Shown here piece by piece: positions 33,134 to 45,388 of a stretch of DNA of 64,000 bases (position 1 is its first letter; every line of letters starts with the position of its first letter). Origin of the DNA: Rutpela maculata (taxonomy: Eukaryota; Arthropoda; Insecta; Coleoptera; Cerambycidae); NCBI GenBank assembly GCA_936432065.2, contig OW386289.2, positions 19,798,277 to 19,862,276 on the forward strand. The letters run 5' to 3'. The notes below the pieces were generated by a model. The model did not search any database and was not told the origin of the DNA. It worked only from the letters and a program-made list of their open reading frames with translations. Position numbers and translations under genes: made by a program.

Positions 33134-34897
33134 CTATGGGAGTAGGTTACGCTGAACTTCTTGGCGTTGTCTCAATCTGGCAGATCGACGGGTAACGTAC
33201 TCGGGCGGGACGGGCGGCCGATTTCCTTCGCCAGGAAACGAGGTTGGTGGTCTCCTGGAAGGTTTCTTCTTGGCGGTCTGTTCTGTCCTTGGCGGCTCGT
33301 TGACAGCTACATATGGTTTCAAATCCTTAATATGGATACGGGTCAGTTTCTTTCCAGTATCAGACTTTAGATTGTAAACCACGGGTGATACGACTTGGGT
33401 CACGGTGTACGGACCAGAATATTTCGGAGCTAACTTAGACGCAAAACCTTTAATAGCCGAGGAGAGGGGATGTTCTCGTTTCATAACCAGGTTGCCTACG
33501 TGATACTGGATATCCCGGCGTCGTAGGTTATAGTATTTGCTCTGGGAAGTATATGCTTGGGCAAGCTTTATCCTAACCAGTTCAAACATTTCCTGTAACT
33601 TTTTTAGGCGGTCGGTATGAACGGTTGGGATCTGATTATCCTCATCTTCGTTGGGTTCGGTAGCTTCGTTGGTTTCGGCTTGGTATACGGTGGCTGGTAG
33701 CGAAAGTTCTCTTCCAAAGTTCAGAAATGCGGGTGAAAATCCGGTTGATTCATGTTTGGCACTGTTGACAGCTAGCTGAAAGCTATTCAAATGTTGGTCC
33801 CATTTCCGATGATCGTGTTCGCAGTATTGTGCTATCATAGTCTTGATAGTGCGATTGGCTCGTTCAACGGGATTTGCCTGTGGTGTGTACGATGGTGTGA
33901 AACGGTGCTGGATACCAAATTCGTCCAATAATGACTGGAACATACGGCTGTCGTACTGGGTACCATTATCCGTGATTACGGTACGCGGACATTCGAAGCG
34001 GGTGATGACTTCATCATAGAGAGCTTGGCTGACATTGCGGGCGGTGGCACTCCGTAGTGGGCGGCACTGGACCCATTTGGTAAAACGGTCTTGAAACACT
34101 ACTAGGTAGCTGTTCCCTTTACTAGATCTAGGTAGCGGTCCTACTAGGTCGGTGCTAACAGTTTCCCAGGGTTGGCGGCTGATGGACGGTTGCATGGCTC
34201 CTGGTGTTTGCTGCTGGGAGATCTTGTAACGTTGGCACTGCATACAGCTACGTACATATCTGGCGATGTCGCGGAACATTCCTGGCCAGTAGTACTTCTG
34301 TGTTATCCGGGCGGTGGTTTTGGCAATTCCCATATGTCCAGCGGACGGAGCATCGTGGTTTTCTTGCAAAACCGTCGTCCGGAGTGGTGTTGGTACGCAT
34401 AGCTTCCACGGGTCGTATTGGTCGGGTTCGGTTAAGTCACTAGAGTCCCAGAAGTGGCGGTACAGCCGGTCATTACGTACACAGTAATCCGGATTGGCTT
34501 CGGGGTTTTTCTCAACTTCCGACTTCTTCCGTCTGTACCAAGAACAGTTTGGTGCCTCATTCACAGCACATAATTCTTCGGTACCCGTGGCGGGAGAAGG
34601 TCCTTCCAATGGTTGACGTGACAGTGCATCAGCTACACGGTTTAAGCTTCCTTTACGGTACTTAATCTCAAAGTCATACTGTTGCAAAAATATGCTCCAG
34701 CGAGCTAGGCGGCCAGTCGGACTTTTGATAGAGTGTAACCAGCGGAGGGACTGGTGATCGGTCAAGACGGTGAAGTGGTACCCTTCGAGGTACGGTCTCA
34801 TCTTCTCTATTCCCCACACGATGGCCAAACATTCCCTTTCCGTTACGGAGTAGTTCTTCTCGGCGGGAGTTAAGGTTCGGCTGGCGTAGGCAATCAC
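33134..34897 (-). pseudogene. Gypsy pol, 3' part: RNase H and integrase
   Basis: It opens in the RNase H domain (YASRTLTPAEKNYSVTEREC; TDHQSLRWL) and continues into the integrase. A zinc-binding HHCC region (H-x-G-H, then C-x2-C in RSCMQCQRY) comes first. The DDE core follows with STDLVGPLP, VITDNGTQYDS and NPVERANRTIKTM, then a GPY/F-type module (KYSGPYTVTQV) near the C-terminus. No chromodomain is seen. It is separated from the upstream pol frame by a 1-nt frameshift near 34,905, in a GGGC context, so the polyprotein of this copy is broken between the RNase H start and the rest. The proline/arginine-rich tail is normal for the family. Confidence 0.93.
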
Positions 34898-36573
34898 TCG
34901 GTCATGCCCTCAATTTCCTGTGTCAAGGTTATCCCTAAACCTTGGTCTGAGGCGTCGGTTTGTAGGATGAACGGCTTCTTGAAGTCGGGACAGGTCAAAA
35001 CTGGAGCCTTAGTCAGACACTTCTTCAGTTGACCAAAAGCTTCTTCCTGTTCGGTGTCCCATTTGAAACGATGGTTCTTTTTCAAGAGTCGGGTTAACGG
35101 AGTCACAATTTGGGAAAATGCTGGTACAAATCGTCTGTACCAGGAGGCAACACCAAGAAACCGAAGGACGTCTCGTACGTTTCGAGGCGTGGGGAATTTC
35201 TCGATGGCCTCCACTTTCTCTGGATCAGTATTGATGCCTTCCGCGGTAACCACATGTCCTAGGTAACGTAGCGACTTTCTACAGAACTGACATTTCTCGG
35301 GGTTCAGCTGTAGATTGGCCATTCTCAGTCGGCGGAATACTTCATGTAGGTTCTTCAGGTGATCTTCAAAAGTTTCACCCAGGACTATAATGTCATCCAA
35401 ATATGCGAAAGCATATGGTTCCATATCAGGTCCAATGATTCGATCCAAGAGTCGTTGAAAAGTAGCAGGTGCGGAATGAAGTCCAAACGGCATAACTCGG
35501 AAATGGAACAGTCCTCGTCCTGGTACGGTGAAAGCTGTGATAGGCTTGCTTTCGGCAGAGAGTGGTATTTGCCAGTATCCTTGTTTTAGATCTATACTAG
35601 AAATGTAACGAGCTTTTCGGAGTTTGTCCAGTATTGCATTGATGTACGGTAGTGGATATTCATCTTTTTCCGTGACCTCGTTTACTTTCCGAAAATCTAT
35701 GCAGAAACGGGGCTTTCCATCCTTTTTGCGGACTATGACCACAGGTGAACTCCGTGGACTGTTGGACGGTTCGATAATTCCATTAGCTAACATTTCGTCG
35801 ACTTCGGTGTTAATAATTTCCTGCATCCTAGGGTTTTGTGGGCGGTGTCTCTGTTTGATTGGTTCCGGTTGCGACAGGCGGATGTGGTGTTGGGCTAGTT
35901 TAGTGGTTCCGGTTATGTCTTGAAAACTTGGCAGTTCCATATCCAAAAATTCCTGAAGGCGGGTTTCTTCATCCTGGGACAGAGTCAGGGCGATTCCAGT
36001 CAGCGGAGCAGTTGGCAGCGGCAGTGAGACAGGGCGGTGATCCAGGTAGACGGTGGCGGTAGTTAGATCCAGTGTAAATTCCCTTGTACTCAGGATGTCC
36101 ATGCCTAGTACCATGTCGGATGTCAGATTCGGGAGGTAGAGTAGTCTTTCGGAAAACGAACTTTCCTCTACCATGAAGTCGAGATCATAGGCACTGGTGA
36201 CGTTTACAAGGTTTCCATCGGCTAGCTGGGCGGAAGGGGTAGATATTGCTACCGAAGGTATTCCTTGTTGCTTGCAGAGTTCCATTACTTGGTTTCCCAT
36301 GTAAGAACGGACGGCACCGGTGTCTATTAGGGCGGAGAACGTTCTACCATACATGGTTACTGGTATGTGCGGTCTGTTATCCTTGTAGTCGGTATCTTGC
36401 GAGGCGGAGGTAGGAGGGAACCGTACTGGCCTCGTTACGGTGCGGTTCCGGTTTAGTTTTCCGTCCTTTGGCACTGACAATCCCTTGTCATAATGCCTGG
36501 TCGGCCATAGCGTGAGCAGAACAGTTTTGGCGGAAACCGACATTGATTGCGGAAATGTCCAGATCTGCCACAT
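34894..36573 (-). pseudogene. Gypsy pol, 5' part: protease and reverse transcriptase
   Basis: An aspartic protease (ALIDTGAVRSYMG, catalytic DTG) is followed by the reverse transcriptase. Blocks are KKDGKPRFCIDFRKVNEVT, QGYWQIPL, FTVPGRGLFHFRVMPFGL, and FAYLDDIIV with the catalytic YxDD. The first RNase H motif (LQTDASDQGLG) comes at the end. The frame starts inside gag and overlaps it by about 120 nt in a different frame, the usual arrangement for gag-pol expression by ribosomal frameshift. It ends prematurely at a TGA because of the 1-nt frameshift near 34,905. Confidence 0.93.
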
Positions 36574-37706
36574 CTCCAGCAGATACTGTTGAGGTCCTGC
36601 GTGGATCCATTGTTGGCGGGCGGCCTACTTTCTGGTGATCTTTGGCTCGGCGGTCTGTTTCCGGCGCGTGTCATGCCACTTGTTGACGGTGTTGGTGCCG
36701 GTTCAATGGCTCTGCGGTTCCCGGGAGGCGGTTGTGGTGTTGTACCGGGCATCCGTGCTCCTGATGGTACTGGGGGCGGTGGATCAGGGTGGTAGTTTGG
36801 TGTTGGCCGATTGGTGAGTTGGGCAGTCGTGTGTGTAACTGGGTGTGATGTAGCGGCTGTGGTACGGTACACCTGCTGCATTTCCCGGCGTAGAGTTTCA
36901 TATTCCATTACTCTGGCGGTCAGGGTGGATATGTCGGTTACCGTGGTCCTTGGGATGTACTGTCTGTAATCGGGAAGCAGGTTTCTGTATACCCATCGAA
37001 GTTCCTCCTGTACGGAGAAGTCTCCATGTCTCCGGATCAGAGTCTGTATATCAATCAGATAGGTGCTGGCAGCTTCTTCCGGTTTCTGCAAGCGGCGGCT
37101 AATCTGCGCCTCTATCTCCTCCTGATAGTTCACCGGGAAGTAGAAGATGCGGAAATCTTTCGTAAACTCGCTCCAAGTGGTCCAACGAGCCCGGTTATTG
37201 CGGTACCATAAGACTGCCGTTCCTTGTAACAGCTCTGGTAGTACGGGTAACAGCTGTTCCGGTCGCATTCCAGTATAGGAGCATACTTCTTCTAGCCTCT
37301 CTAGGAAGGCGGCAGGGTCTCCTTTCCCATTAAATTGGATACCCCATTTACGGATCTTGAGAGGGTCTAGCATCGCATTACTAGTAACCGTGGACGGAGG
37401 TGGGACAGATGCCACGATCTGGGCTTGCGGTGGGATCACTAATGGCGGTGGCAGGAACGGCGGGAAGGTGAGTCGTGAAGTAGTTGGGAGTGGTGACGTA
37501 CTCCCATCCTTGATGAATTTAATCAGGCGCCGTTTCTTTTCTTCTACGGTGCCAGACAGGTCCAGGCGGAATTTGTTTAGTTCGGTATCCAGTTGTTCCT
37601 TCCTGAGCTTATAAATCCAGCTCAGACGGACATCAGCTGTTTCCGGTGGGCGGACATCCTCCGGGTTTTCTGATTCATGTTTTGGTTCTTCCTCGGTATC
37701 GGACAT
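36453..37706 (-). CDS. Gypsy gag, 417 residues
   Basis: The structural protein of the retrotransposon particle. The N-terminal 80 residues hold a SAP-like motif (LRKEQLDTELNKFRLDL, EEKKRRLIKFI). The capsid-like region follows (WGIQFNGKGDPAAFLERLE; LLQGTAVLWYRNN). A Pro/Thr-rich linker leads to a CCHC knuckle, CWRCGRSGHFRNQC. A second knuckle-like block, CSRYGRPGIMTRDC, has Tyr in place of the second Cys and no His, so it is degenerate. The open frame is complete from ATG 37,706. It is the 5'-most gene of the element on the minus strand. Confidence 0.92.
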   Translation of the reverse strand: MSDTEEEPKHESENPEDVRPPETADVRLSWIYKLRKEQLDTELNKFRLDLSGTVEEKKRRLIKFIKDGSTSPLPTTSRLTFPPFLPPPLVIPPQAQIVASVPPPSTVTSNAMLDPLKIRKWGIQFNGKGDPAAFLERLEEVCSYTGMRPEQLLPVLPELLQGTAVLWYRNNRARWTTWSEFTKDFRIFYFPVNYQEEIEAQISRRLQKPEEAASTYLIDIQTLIRRHGDFSVQEELRWVYRNLLPDYRQYIPRTTVTDISTLTARVMEYETLRREMQQVYRTTAATSHPVTHTTAQLTNRPTPNYHPDPPPPVPSGARMPGTTPQPPPGNRRAIEPAPTPSTSGMTRAGNRPPSQRSPESRPPANNGSTQDLNSICWRCGRSGHFRNQCRFPPKLFCSRYGRPGIMTRDCQCQRTEN

Positions 37707-38964
37707 GTTTGCTTCTCTGTGGTGACTTCAAAGACTGCGATTCTGAACGGTAACGACCAACGATGATCGGTGGCGGTAGACGGTCTATGTTGGGACAGTC
37801 GGTAACAGATGATGTCTGATAGTGCTACTTCAGAGAGGTCCTTCTCGTTCGAGTTCTCAAGTAGAACCCTCTCCGGTAACGGACAACGGTGAACGATGGC
37901 GGTGACGGTGACAGTGGTGGACGGTGACAGAGGTGGTGACTGTGACAGTGAAGAAAGCAGGTAACAGGTGGTATTTGCTAGTGCTCTTCGGAGACGTCCT
38001 TACCGTTCGAGTTCTCAAGCAGAACTCCCCTGTTCTGACTTCTTGGCAGCGGGTATAAGTGGTTGCAGTTATGCGCAAATGGTTTACGCACTGGAAGGCC
38101 ACTGGTAGTGGTAGGCACCAAACGGATAGAACTTATCACCGGAACTGGTAGGACTCCGGGGATAATCCAGAAAATCGGTAGAATCGGCGAAATCAAATTA
38201 GATGGTGTCTTGAGATGCCAGTTACCCAATCTTGTCGGTCTTACTCAGTTTCGACCTCCCAGGTTGCTGTGGTACACGGTTTTCCGAAACGGTTGGTCGG
38301 AGCGGTCTGAAACCAGTGGCAATCGATTCAGCGTCCCAAAGTTACTATTTCACGAGGGGTCACTTGCCTAGTAACTCCGGACTCCGGGGACTCCAAGTAT
38401 TCCGGGTAAAATCCGGTTGGTCGGTAAAATTCGGTGCAGAAGGTGTATCTGGGTCCGGACTACAACCTAGTATCAGAGTTACTCAATTTCGACCCTTACT
38501 TCGGCCGTAGCACACATTTTTCCGGAACGGTTGGTCTGATCGGCCGGACACTGGTGGCAATCGATTCCTTGGGTCCAATTACCCTGAATTTGATACCCCA
38601 CACGACTTCGTTTCTTTTCGGATCCCTTCGGTACACTTCGGAAACGTTCGGCAGGAGTTCGGGTTTTCGGTTAAAAGTGCAGCCTCTTCGTATGCTAACA
38701 CCGCCGGAACCTGTGTTCAATTCCCAAAATCTAATAGTCTTCTTAAAATGGTCGAGAACGTCTTCGGGAGTGGTCGGAGCGGTTCGGTAATGGTCGCAAT
38801 CGCTTCCTCGTGGTCGGTTTAGTCGAAAATGACCCCTCAGATGTCTCTCTAGGCCGGTCGGTACTTTTTCGGTCGCGTCCGGTGACTGCCGAATGCGAAA
38901 GTCCAATTAAATTTTCCCACAATCTAATTTAATTTAATACAGTCTCTGCTCGGGCCGCCAAGTT
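37707..38964 (-). promoter_or_regulatory. Gypsy leader and primer-binding region
   Basis: This is 1.26 kb between the 5' LTR and gag, rich in CGGT motifs. Directly next to the LTR the minus strand reads AACTTGGCGGCCCGAGC, the likely primer-binding site; I cannot assign the tRNA with certainty. Two diverged copies of a block of about 110 bp (around 38,242-38,350 and 38,478-38,585) share GGCAATCGATTC. Scattered open frames in both directions look fortuitous. Confidence 0.7.
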
Positions 38965-40557
38965 TGTGACGTATACTTTCCGGTGAGGCCGGAAAGTGGT
39001 CACTTTTGGCACCTTAGCAACGGTTCGGTTACTCGGGCGCCACCTTTACAATTTTTTACGTGGGGCAAAGGTCCCACACTAGCCTCTTAACACAGCCTGT
39101 TACAGTAGGGCTGGGATAGCTACAGTGGAGAAAACAGTAACTTCCAGTGGGTCAATTTGGGAAAATTGGACTGTTACACAAACAGCAGTAAAACACAGAG
39201 TTCGGTAAAACAAAATATCTATTTATTTCCTATAAGTTACAGTGATAACGAAACTATTTACAGCTTAACTAGTTTAATATATACAGTACATTCATAACGC
39301 ACAAAAGAGCAAACCCAGGCTGTGACGTGCTGATGATTACGGTAAGTGCTACCATGCGATACGGTGACGTTACTAAGGTAAGCAGGAGTGAAGCAGCGAT
39401 ATGACGGTAAAAATGGCGGTGACGTACAGTTTGACAGACAATGACAGGTTAAAGGAGTGAATTGCCGAGTTAATCAGGTTACGGGTTGTCATTAAATACC
39501 AGGAAGAAACAAGCAGTTACCAAACAAAGCAGCAAAATTAATTATTTTAAGGGTCAAACTTGGCTAATACCAGAAATCTTAAAGCTGGAAGAGAGTCAAG
39601 CGGCATTCTGCAACTCCTGGCCTGTAACAAGGTATGATTAGAGTGGTATGCACACCAACGGTCTCTGGGAAGAGCGGCTAGACCCCAGAGCGGTTAGTGT
39701 GCTAATCCTATGCCCACGACGTACCTTCAGGGAAGCGGCTAGACCCTCGGGTACCCCGAGAACACAGAACTCTACCTAACTAAAAGAATCCTGGAAGCGG
39801 CAACCCAGCAGATGCTCTCGTCCTCCTGGCCTGATATAAATGTATGATTAGGGCGGTACACACACCAACGGTCTCTGAAAAGAACGACTAGACCCCGGAG
39901 CCGTTAGTGTGTGGGTTCCATGCCCACGACGTACCTTCAGGGAAACGGCTAGACCTTCTGGTACCCCGAGAACACAGATCTTACCAAAACAAAGAACAGA
40001 AAGATATGAATCCCTAATATCAGCCAAGTCGTTACCTGTACCTATTATTTATGAACCTACTCACTTTTCGTCCTGGCCCACGTCCGGTCTGGTAACGGTC
40101 TCGAGTCGCACTCCTCGTTCCGGTCTTCTCAGCGGTGACTATAACAGAAGATTCACGGTACGAGTGGGGAACTCTATATTTGCTGCGTGCAGTAATGACG
40201 TAGTCGTGGTAGGAGCAATCTTTAAGGATCGGTACTTGCACAGTTGGCGGGGCTCCTGCTTACTGCTGGACGCGTCTAGAGTCGTGGAGCGGCCGACCAC
40301 GACTGTTTGATATCACGAGTTTTAATAAAGACTTTCCTCTTTCAACAAGCCGGTAGAGTGGGAGAATGTGCAGACACGGTGCGTAGCGGTAAATGAATAC
40401 TTGTATTATTTTCAGGTGAAACGGTTAAATGAAAAATATTTTACAAGTCAGAAATCGCGGACTTTACCATTATTTTCTGTCTCCCGGTCTTAGAAAAATT
40501 TCACTTACTCTTATTTCCGGAGCTGGCTGCAGTGGGCACGTCTGGTCGCTGTTGGAG

Positions 40558-41667
40558 CACAGTAGAGAGAAGACCAGTAGTCCTACTCAGCCGGAACAGT
40601 TGTATAAGATTTTCAGTGCGCATGCGATGCTCCTGGGCTTAAATTATTCGATGCGCAGTGGACGGCACCTTCGAGCATATAAGGATAGGATTCTATTTTA
40701 CAACAATGCGTATGGTTTGTTCTCAACACATATAGGCGAGGGACGCGAGAGGCGTAGTAAACACTGTAATAAACATCCAGAAAACACAATAAAAAACGAA
40801 AGTAAACAATACGCAAATGACACTAAACGCTATATTAGAAAGGATCCCCTACGAGGATGAGATTATTATTTTGCACCACCCGGGGATTAATTTTCAGTTG
40901 TAGCCCGAACAAACAAACAGCTGTTTGGCGACCTCTATTTTCCCCTATATCCTCGAAGGACGGCACGACGACAGTGGACGGCAGTGATGATGTAGGGTGG
41001 GGTGGATGTTTATATTTGTTTACGTTTACGTTTCTGAACAGTCGCCAGCACAGATTAGAAACAAATCAGATATTTCACTTATGACGTATCGTGGTTTAGA
41101 TAATAAATCAACTCCAGGCAGGTACCAATTTGTGCCGTGATCTGCGCATTGTCCAATCAGTCTTAACCAGCGAGTATAGTCACAGGAGGGACCTTATGAT
41201 GCGTAACATTAATTAAAAGTGACCTAATAAATACTCAATAAACCACTTAAATGTATAACAATAACAACTCTAACCTTCAATACAATACACCACATTCCAA
41301 AATAATTAATATCACCGGTGGAGCTGTTGACGACTTCCGTCTCTGAGATTTCAGTACTAAATACTCCCTCCTGTGAGATTATACTCGCTGGTCTTAACTT
41401 CCATGTCAACCGCAAGATTTCTCTGTGTATGTCTTCTGCGCAGAATCCTGGCAGGTATACGTCACATCAGAAAAAATGAAACTGGTAACATAGGGAATAC
41501 TATTGAGTGAAACATCTGAATTGTTTTAGTCTGTGTCGCCAGTATACGACGAAATGCGCGTGGGATACAAACAGTAGATGCGCAGTGGATTAAAAAAAAT
41601 AAAATCGAGTACAACACATATCAAAGGGACCGCTGCGAGTGAAACTACTGGTCTTCTCTATACTGTG
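40558..41667. mobile_element. Non-autonomous TIR transposon, 1,110 bp
   Basis: The inverted ends share CACAGTA, AGAGAAGACCAGTAG (left) and their complement at the right, about 22 bp with one mismatch. The target duplication is GTTGGAG (7 bp; 40,551-40,557 and 41,668-41,674), or 8 bp GTTGGAGC if the outermost C is counted as target. The other LTR supplies the empty site CTGTTGGAGCTCG near 24,561. The duplication length suggests hAT or P superfamily, unresolved. Open frames inside (up to 143 codons from 40,429) have no recognisable motif and begin in LTR sequence. Confidence 0.88.
41167..41391. mobile_element. MITE, 225 bp, nested in the 1.1-kb TIR element
   Basis: The ends CCAGCGAGTATA and TATACTCGCTGG extend as imperfect inverted repeats of about 26 bp (CACAGGAGGGA near the inner edge). 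They are flanked by TCTTAA on both sides (41,161-41,166 and 41,392-41,397). The TTAA inside the duplication leaves open a TTAA-specific superfamily with slightly asymmetric ends. Confidence 0.72.
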
Positions 41668-42086
41668 GTTGGAGCTCGTGAGGAACCGACTGTCTGCTCT
41701 CAGCGCATCGGGTATCTAGTCCGCTATCCCCTCTATTCGCGGTAATGACGGGGGAACGGTGCGCGTGGATATTGATTGCCGTAGGCGCAACTTAGTACAG
41801 TGTCGCGGAAATATAATTCAAATATTGTAACTTACGTCTGCTGGCGGTTTCCCTGGAGAAGGCACTTCTGCTCGCTGTTGTTCACTGGTAGCAACTGAAT
41901 GCTTTCTGCGGAGATCACGGTTTAGTATGCATTTTCAGAACGGTTGGGCCTGGCGGGGCCTATTAGTTTATGCGGTGATATAATTATTTTTCACAGCCTG
42001 GTAACTTTTATAAAATAATTCAACAGAAACATATATTTTTGGGAAATATAAATGATTTATTGGGGTTTAAAATATGCTTCATTACA

Positions 42087-45000
42087 GTTACATTGTTTTT
42101 AGATAGCTTTTGGGGTGTTTTACCCTCTTAAACTCTGTTATTTATTAAATCCCGATTACGCTATCTTGAAAATAGTCTTTTCTATCACCCTTCAACATAT
42201 AAAAGCGTAAAAAAAATTTACAATTTTTATATTATTTTTAAATAGTTTTGGCTTCCTTATCCCCTGTTTTTTTGTTAAATAAAAAATTATGCAATGTTGG
42301 AAATGCTCTTCTCTAACATACCCTAAAATAGGAAAGTGTTAGAAACTTTTTTGCAATAGTTACAATATTTATAGTTAGTTTTTGGGGTGCTTTACCCTCT
42401 TAAATTCTGTTTCTTATTAAATCCAAATTACGTTATCTTGGAAATAGTATTTTCTATCACCCTCCAACATCTAAAAGCGTGAAAAAATTTTAAAAAATTT
42501 TATTATTTTTAAACAGTTTTTGGGGTGAGACACCTTATTATCCCCTGTTTTTCGTTAAATAAAAATTATGCAATATTTGGAATGCTTTTTTCTAACATAT
42601 ACTAAAATGGGAAAGTGTTGAAAACTTTTTTGCAATAGTTACATTAGTTTTAGATAGCTTTTGGGGTTTTTTACCCTATTAGACTTTGTTTTTTATTAAA
42701 TCCAAATTGTGCTATCTTGGAAATAGTAATTTTCTATCACTCTCCAACATCTAAAAGCATGAAAAAATTTTGCAATTTTTATATTATTTTTAAATAATTT
42801 TTGGGGTGTATCACCCCCTTATCCCCTGTTTTTTGTTGAATAAAAATTATGCAATATTGGAAATGCTCTTTTTTAATATATAAATAGGAAAGTGTAAGAA
42901 ACTTTTTTGCAATAGTTACATTATTTATAGTTAGTTTTTGGGGTGCTTTACCCTCTTAAACTCTGTTTCTTATTAAATCCAAATTACGCTACCTTGGAAA
43001 TAGTATTTTCTATCACCCTCCAACATCTAAAAGCGTGAAAAAATTTTACAATTTTTATATTATTTTTAAATAATTTTTGGGGTGTATCACCCCCTTATCC
43101 CCTGTTTTTCGTTAAATAAAAATAATGCAATATTGGAAATGCTTTTTTCTAACATACCCTAAAATGGGAGAGTGTTGAAAACTTTTTTGCAATAGTTACA
43201 TTATTTTTATATCGCTTTTGGGGTGTTTTACCCTCTTAAACTCTTGTTTTTTATTAAATCCCAATTACGCTTTCTTGAAAATAGACTTTTCTATTTCTTT
43301 TCTATGTCTAAAAGCGTGAAAAATTTTTACAATTTTTATATTATTTTTAAAGTGTATTGGGATGTACCACCCCTTATCCCCTGTTTCTCGTTAAATAAAA
43401 ATTACGCAATATTGAAAATGCTCTTTTCTAAGATACCTTAAAATAGGAAAGTGTTAGGAACTTTTTTGCAATAGTTACATTATTTTTAGATAGTTTTTGG
43501 GGTGTTTTACCCTCTTAAACTCCGTTTCTTATTAAATCCAAATTACGCTACCTTAGAAATAGTATTTTCTATCACCCTCCAACATCTAAAAGCGTGAAAA
43601 AATTTTACAATTTTTATATTATTTTTAAATAATTTTTGGGGTGTATCACCCCCTTATCCCCTGTTTCTCGTTAAATAAAAATAATGCAATATTGGAAATG
43701 CTTTTTTCTAACATACCCTAAAATGGGAGAGTGTTGAAAACTTTTTTGCAATAGTTACATTATTTTTATATAGCTTTTGGGGTGTTTTACCCTCTTAAAC
43801 TCTTGTTCTCTATTAAATCCCAATTACGCTATCTTGGAAATAGACTTTTCTATCAGCCTCCAAAATCTGAAAGCGCTAAAAATTTTTACAATTTTTATAT
43901 AGTTTTTGGGATGTATCACCCCCTTATCCCCTGTTTTTCGTTAAATAAAAATAATGCAATATTGGAAATGCTTTTTTCTAACATACCCTAAAATGGGAGA
44001 GTGTTGAAAACTTTTTTGCAATAGTTACATTATTTTTATATAGCTTTTGGGGTGTTTTACCCTCTTAAACTCTTGTTTTTTATTAAATCCCAATTACGCT
44101 ATCTTGAAAATAGACTTCTCTATTTCTTTTCTATGTCTAAAAGCGTGAAAAATTTTTACAATTTTTATATTATTTTTAAAGTGTTTTGGGATGTACCACC
44201 CCCTTATCCCTTGTTTTTCGTTAAATAAAAATTATGCAATATTGGAAATGCTGTTTTCTAGGATACCTTAAAATAGGACAGTGTTAGAAACTATTTTGCA
44301 ATAGTTACATTATTTTTAGATAGTTTTTGGGGTGTTTTACCCTCTTAAACTCCGTGTTTTATTAAATCAAAATTATGCAATATTGGAAATGCTCTTTTCT
44401 AATATACCCTAAAATAGGAAAGTGTTGGAAACTTTTTTGCAATAGTTACATTATTTATAGTTAGTTTTTGGGGTGCTTTACCCTCTTAAACTCTGTTTCT
44501 TATTAAATCCAAATTACGCTACCTTAGAAATAGTATTTTCTATCACCCTCCAACATCTAAAAGCGTGAAAAAATTTTACAATTTTTATATTATTTTTAAA
44601 TAATTTTTGGGGTGTATCACCCCCTTATCCCCTGTTTCTCGTTAAATAAAAATAATGCAATATTGGAAATGCTTTTTTCTAACATACCCTAAAATGGGAG
44701 AAAACTTTTTTACAATAGTTACATTATTTTTATATAGCTTTTGGGGTGTTTTACCCTCTTAAACTCTTGCTTTATATTAAATCCCAATTACGCTATCTTG
44801 GAAATAGACTTTTCTATTTCTTTTCTATGTCTAAAAGCGTGAAAAATTTTTACAATTTTTATATTATTTTTAAAGTGTTTTGGGGTGTACCACCCCCTTA
44901 TCCCCTGTTTTTTGTTAAATAAAAATTATCCAATATTGAAAATGCTTTTTTCTAACATACCCTAAAATAGGAAAGTGTTGGAAACTTTTTTGCAATAGTT

Positions 45001-45177
45001 ACATTATTTATAGATGGTTTTTGGGGTGTTTTACCCCCTTAAACTCTGTTTTTTATTAAATCAAAATTATGCAATATTGGAAATGCTCTTTTCTATCACA
45101 CCCTAAAATATGAAAGTCTTAAAAACTTTTGTATAATAGTTATCTTATAGTTATCTTATTTTTACAGTTTACAGTTT
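42087..45177 (+). repeat. Dimeric satellite-like array A, right, forward
   Basis: These are the same two monomer types of about 140 bp as at 19,515-22,992, arranged mostly as alternating dimers. Several longer local repeats of about 560 bp occur (for example around 42,960-43,440, again 43,500-43,990 and 44,460-44,700), indicating segmental amplification. It starts directly at the end of the LTR. Confidence 0.9.
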
Positions 45178-45388
45178 TTGGGGTGTTTCGCGCTCTTAAA
45201 ATCCGTGTTTTGCTTTAGATAACTTTAGCTGTTCAACCCTTTTCAACATACATGTTTGGTTTTATAGGAAAAAAAATACTTTTCAATTCTGTAATTACGA
45301 AGATTTTAACTTCATGTACATTATTTCGTTGGTCCGCTCTAAATAATCGTTTCTCACTTCTGATTTCGTTTCTGTCTTCAGCCACATA
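45178..45388 (+). repeat. End domain of array A, inner left
   Basis: It is homologous to 21,541-21,750 and inverted relative to 54,784-54,998, and ends TTCAGCCACATA. It borders the captured exon fragment. Confidence 0.82.

Larger units (their letters stand above)
22993..42086 (-). mobile_element. Ty3/Gypsy LTR retrotransposon, young, minus strand
   Basis: The 5' LTR is at 38,965-42,086 and the 3' LTR at 22,993-24,738 plus 32,498-32,741. Both run TG...CA in plus orientation, except that the outer end of the 3' LTR lacks 16 bp. Without insertions each is about 2.0 kb. The internal region 32,742-38,964 holds a 1.26-kb leader, gag, and pol in protease, reverse transcriptase, RNase H, integrase order, with no env-like frame. 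By eye the LTRs differ at only about five positions, so insertion was recent. Even so, pol has one frameshift, and both LTRs were hit by other transposons. No target duplication is found at the outer ends. Confidence 0.92.
38965..42086 (-). repeat. Gypsy 5' LTR, carrying a 1.1-kb insertion
   Basis: The LTR runs TGTGACGTATAC...CTTCATTACA in plus orientation. It is about 2,005 bp without the TIR element at 40,558-41,667. It contains the intact version of the site occupied by the CMC element in the 3' LTR (41,840-41,849). The outer end borders array A directly. Confidence 0.92.

Noticed and set aside
38063..38906. Overlapping open frames of 90-136 codons in the Gypsy leader
   Set aside because: They run in both directions in a CGGT-rich non-coding leader without any conserved domain. 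The gag start is well supported downstream.
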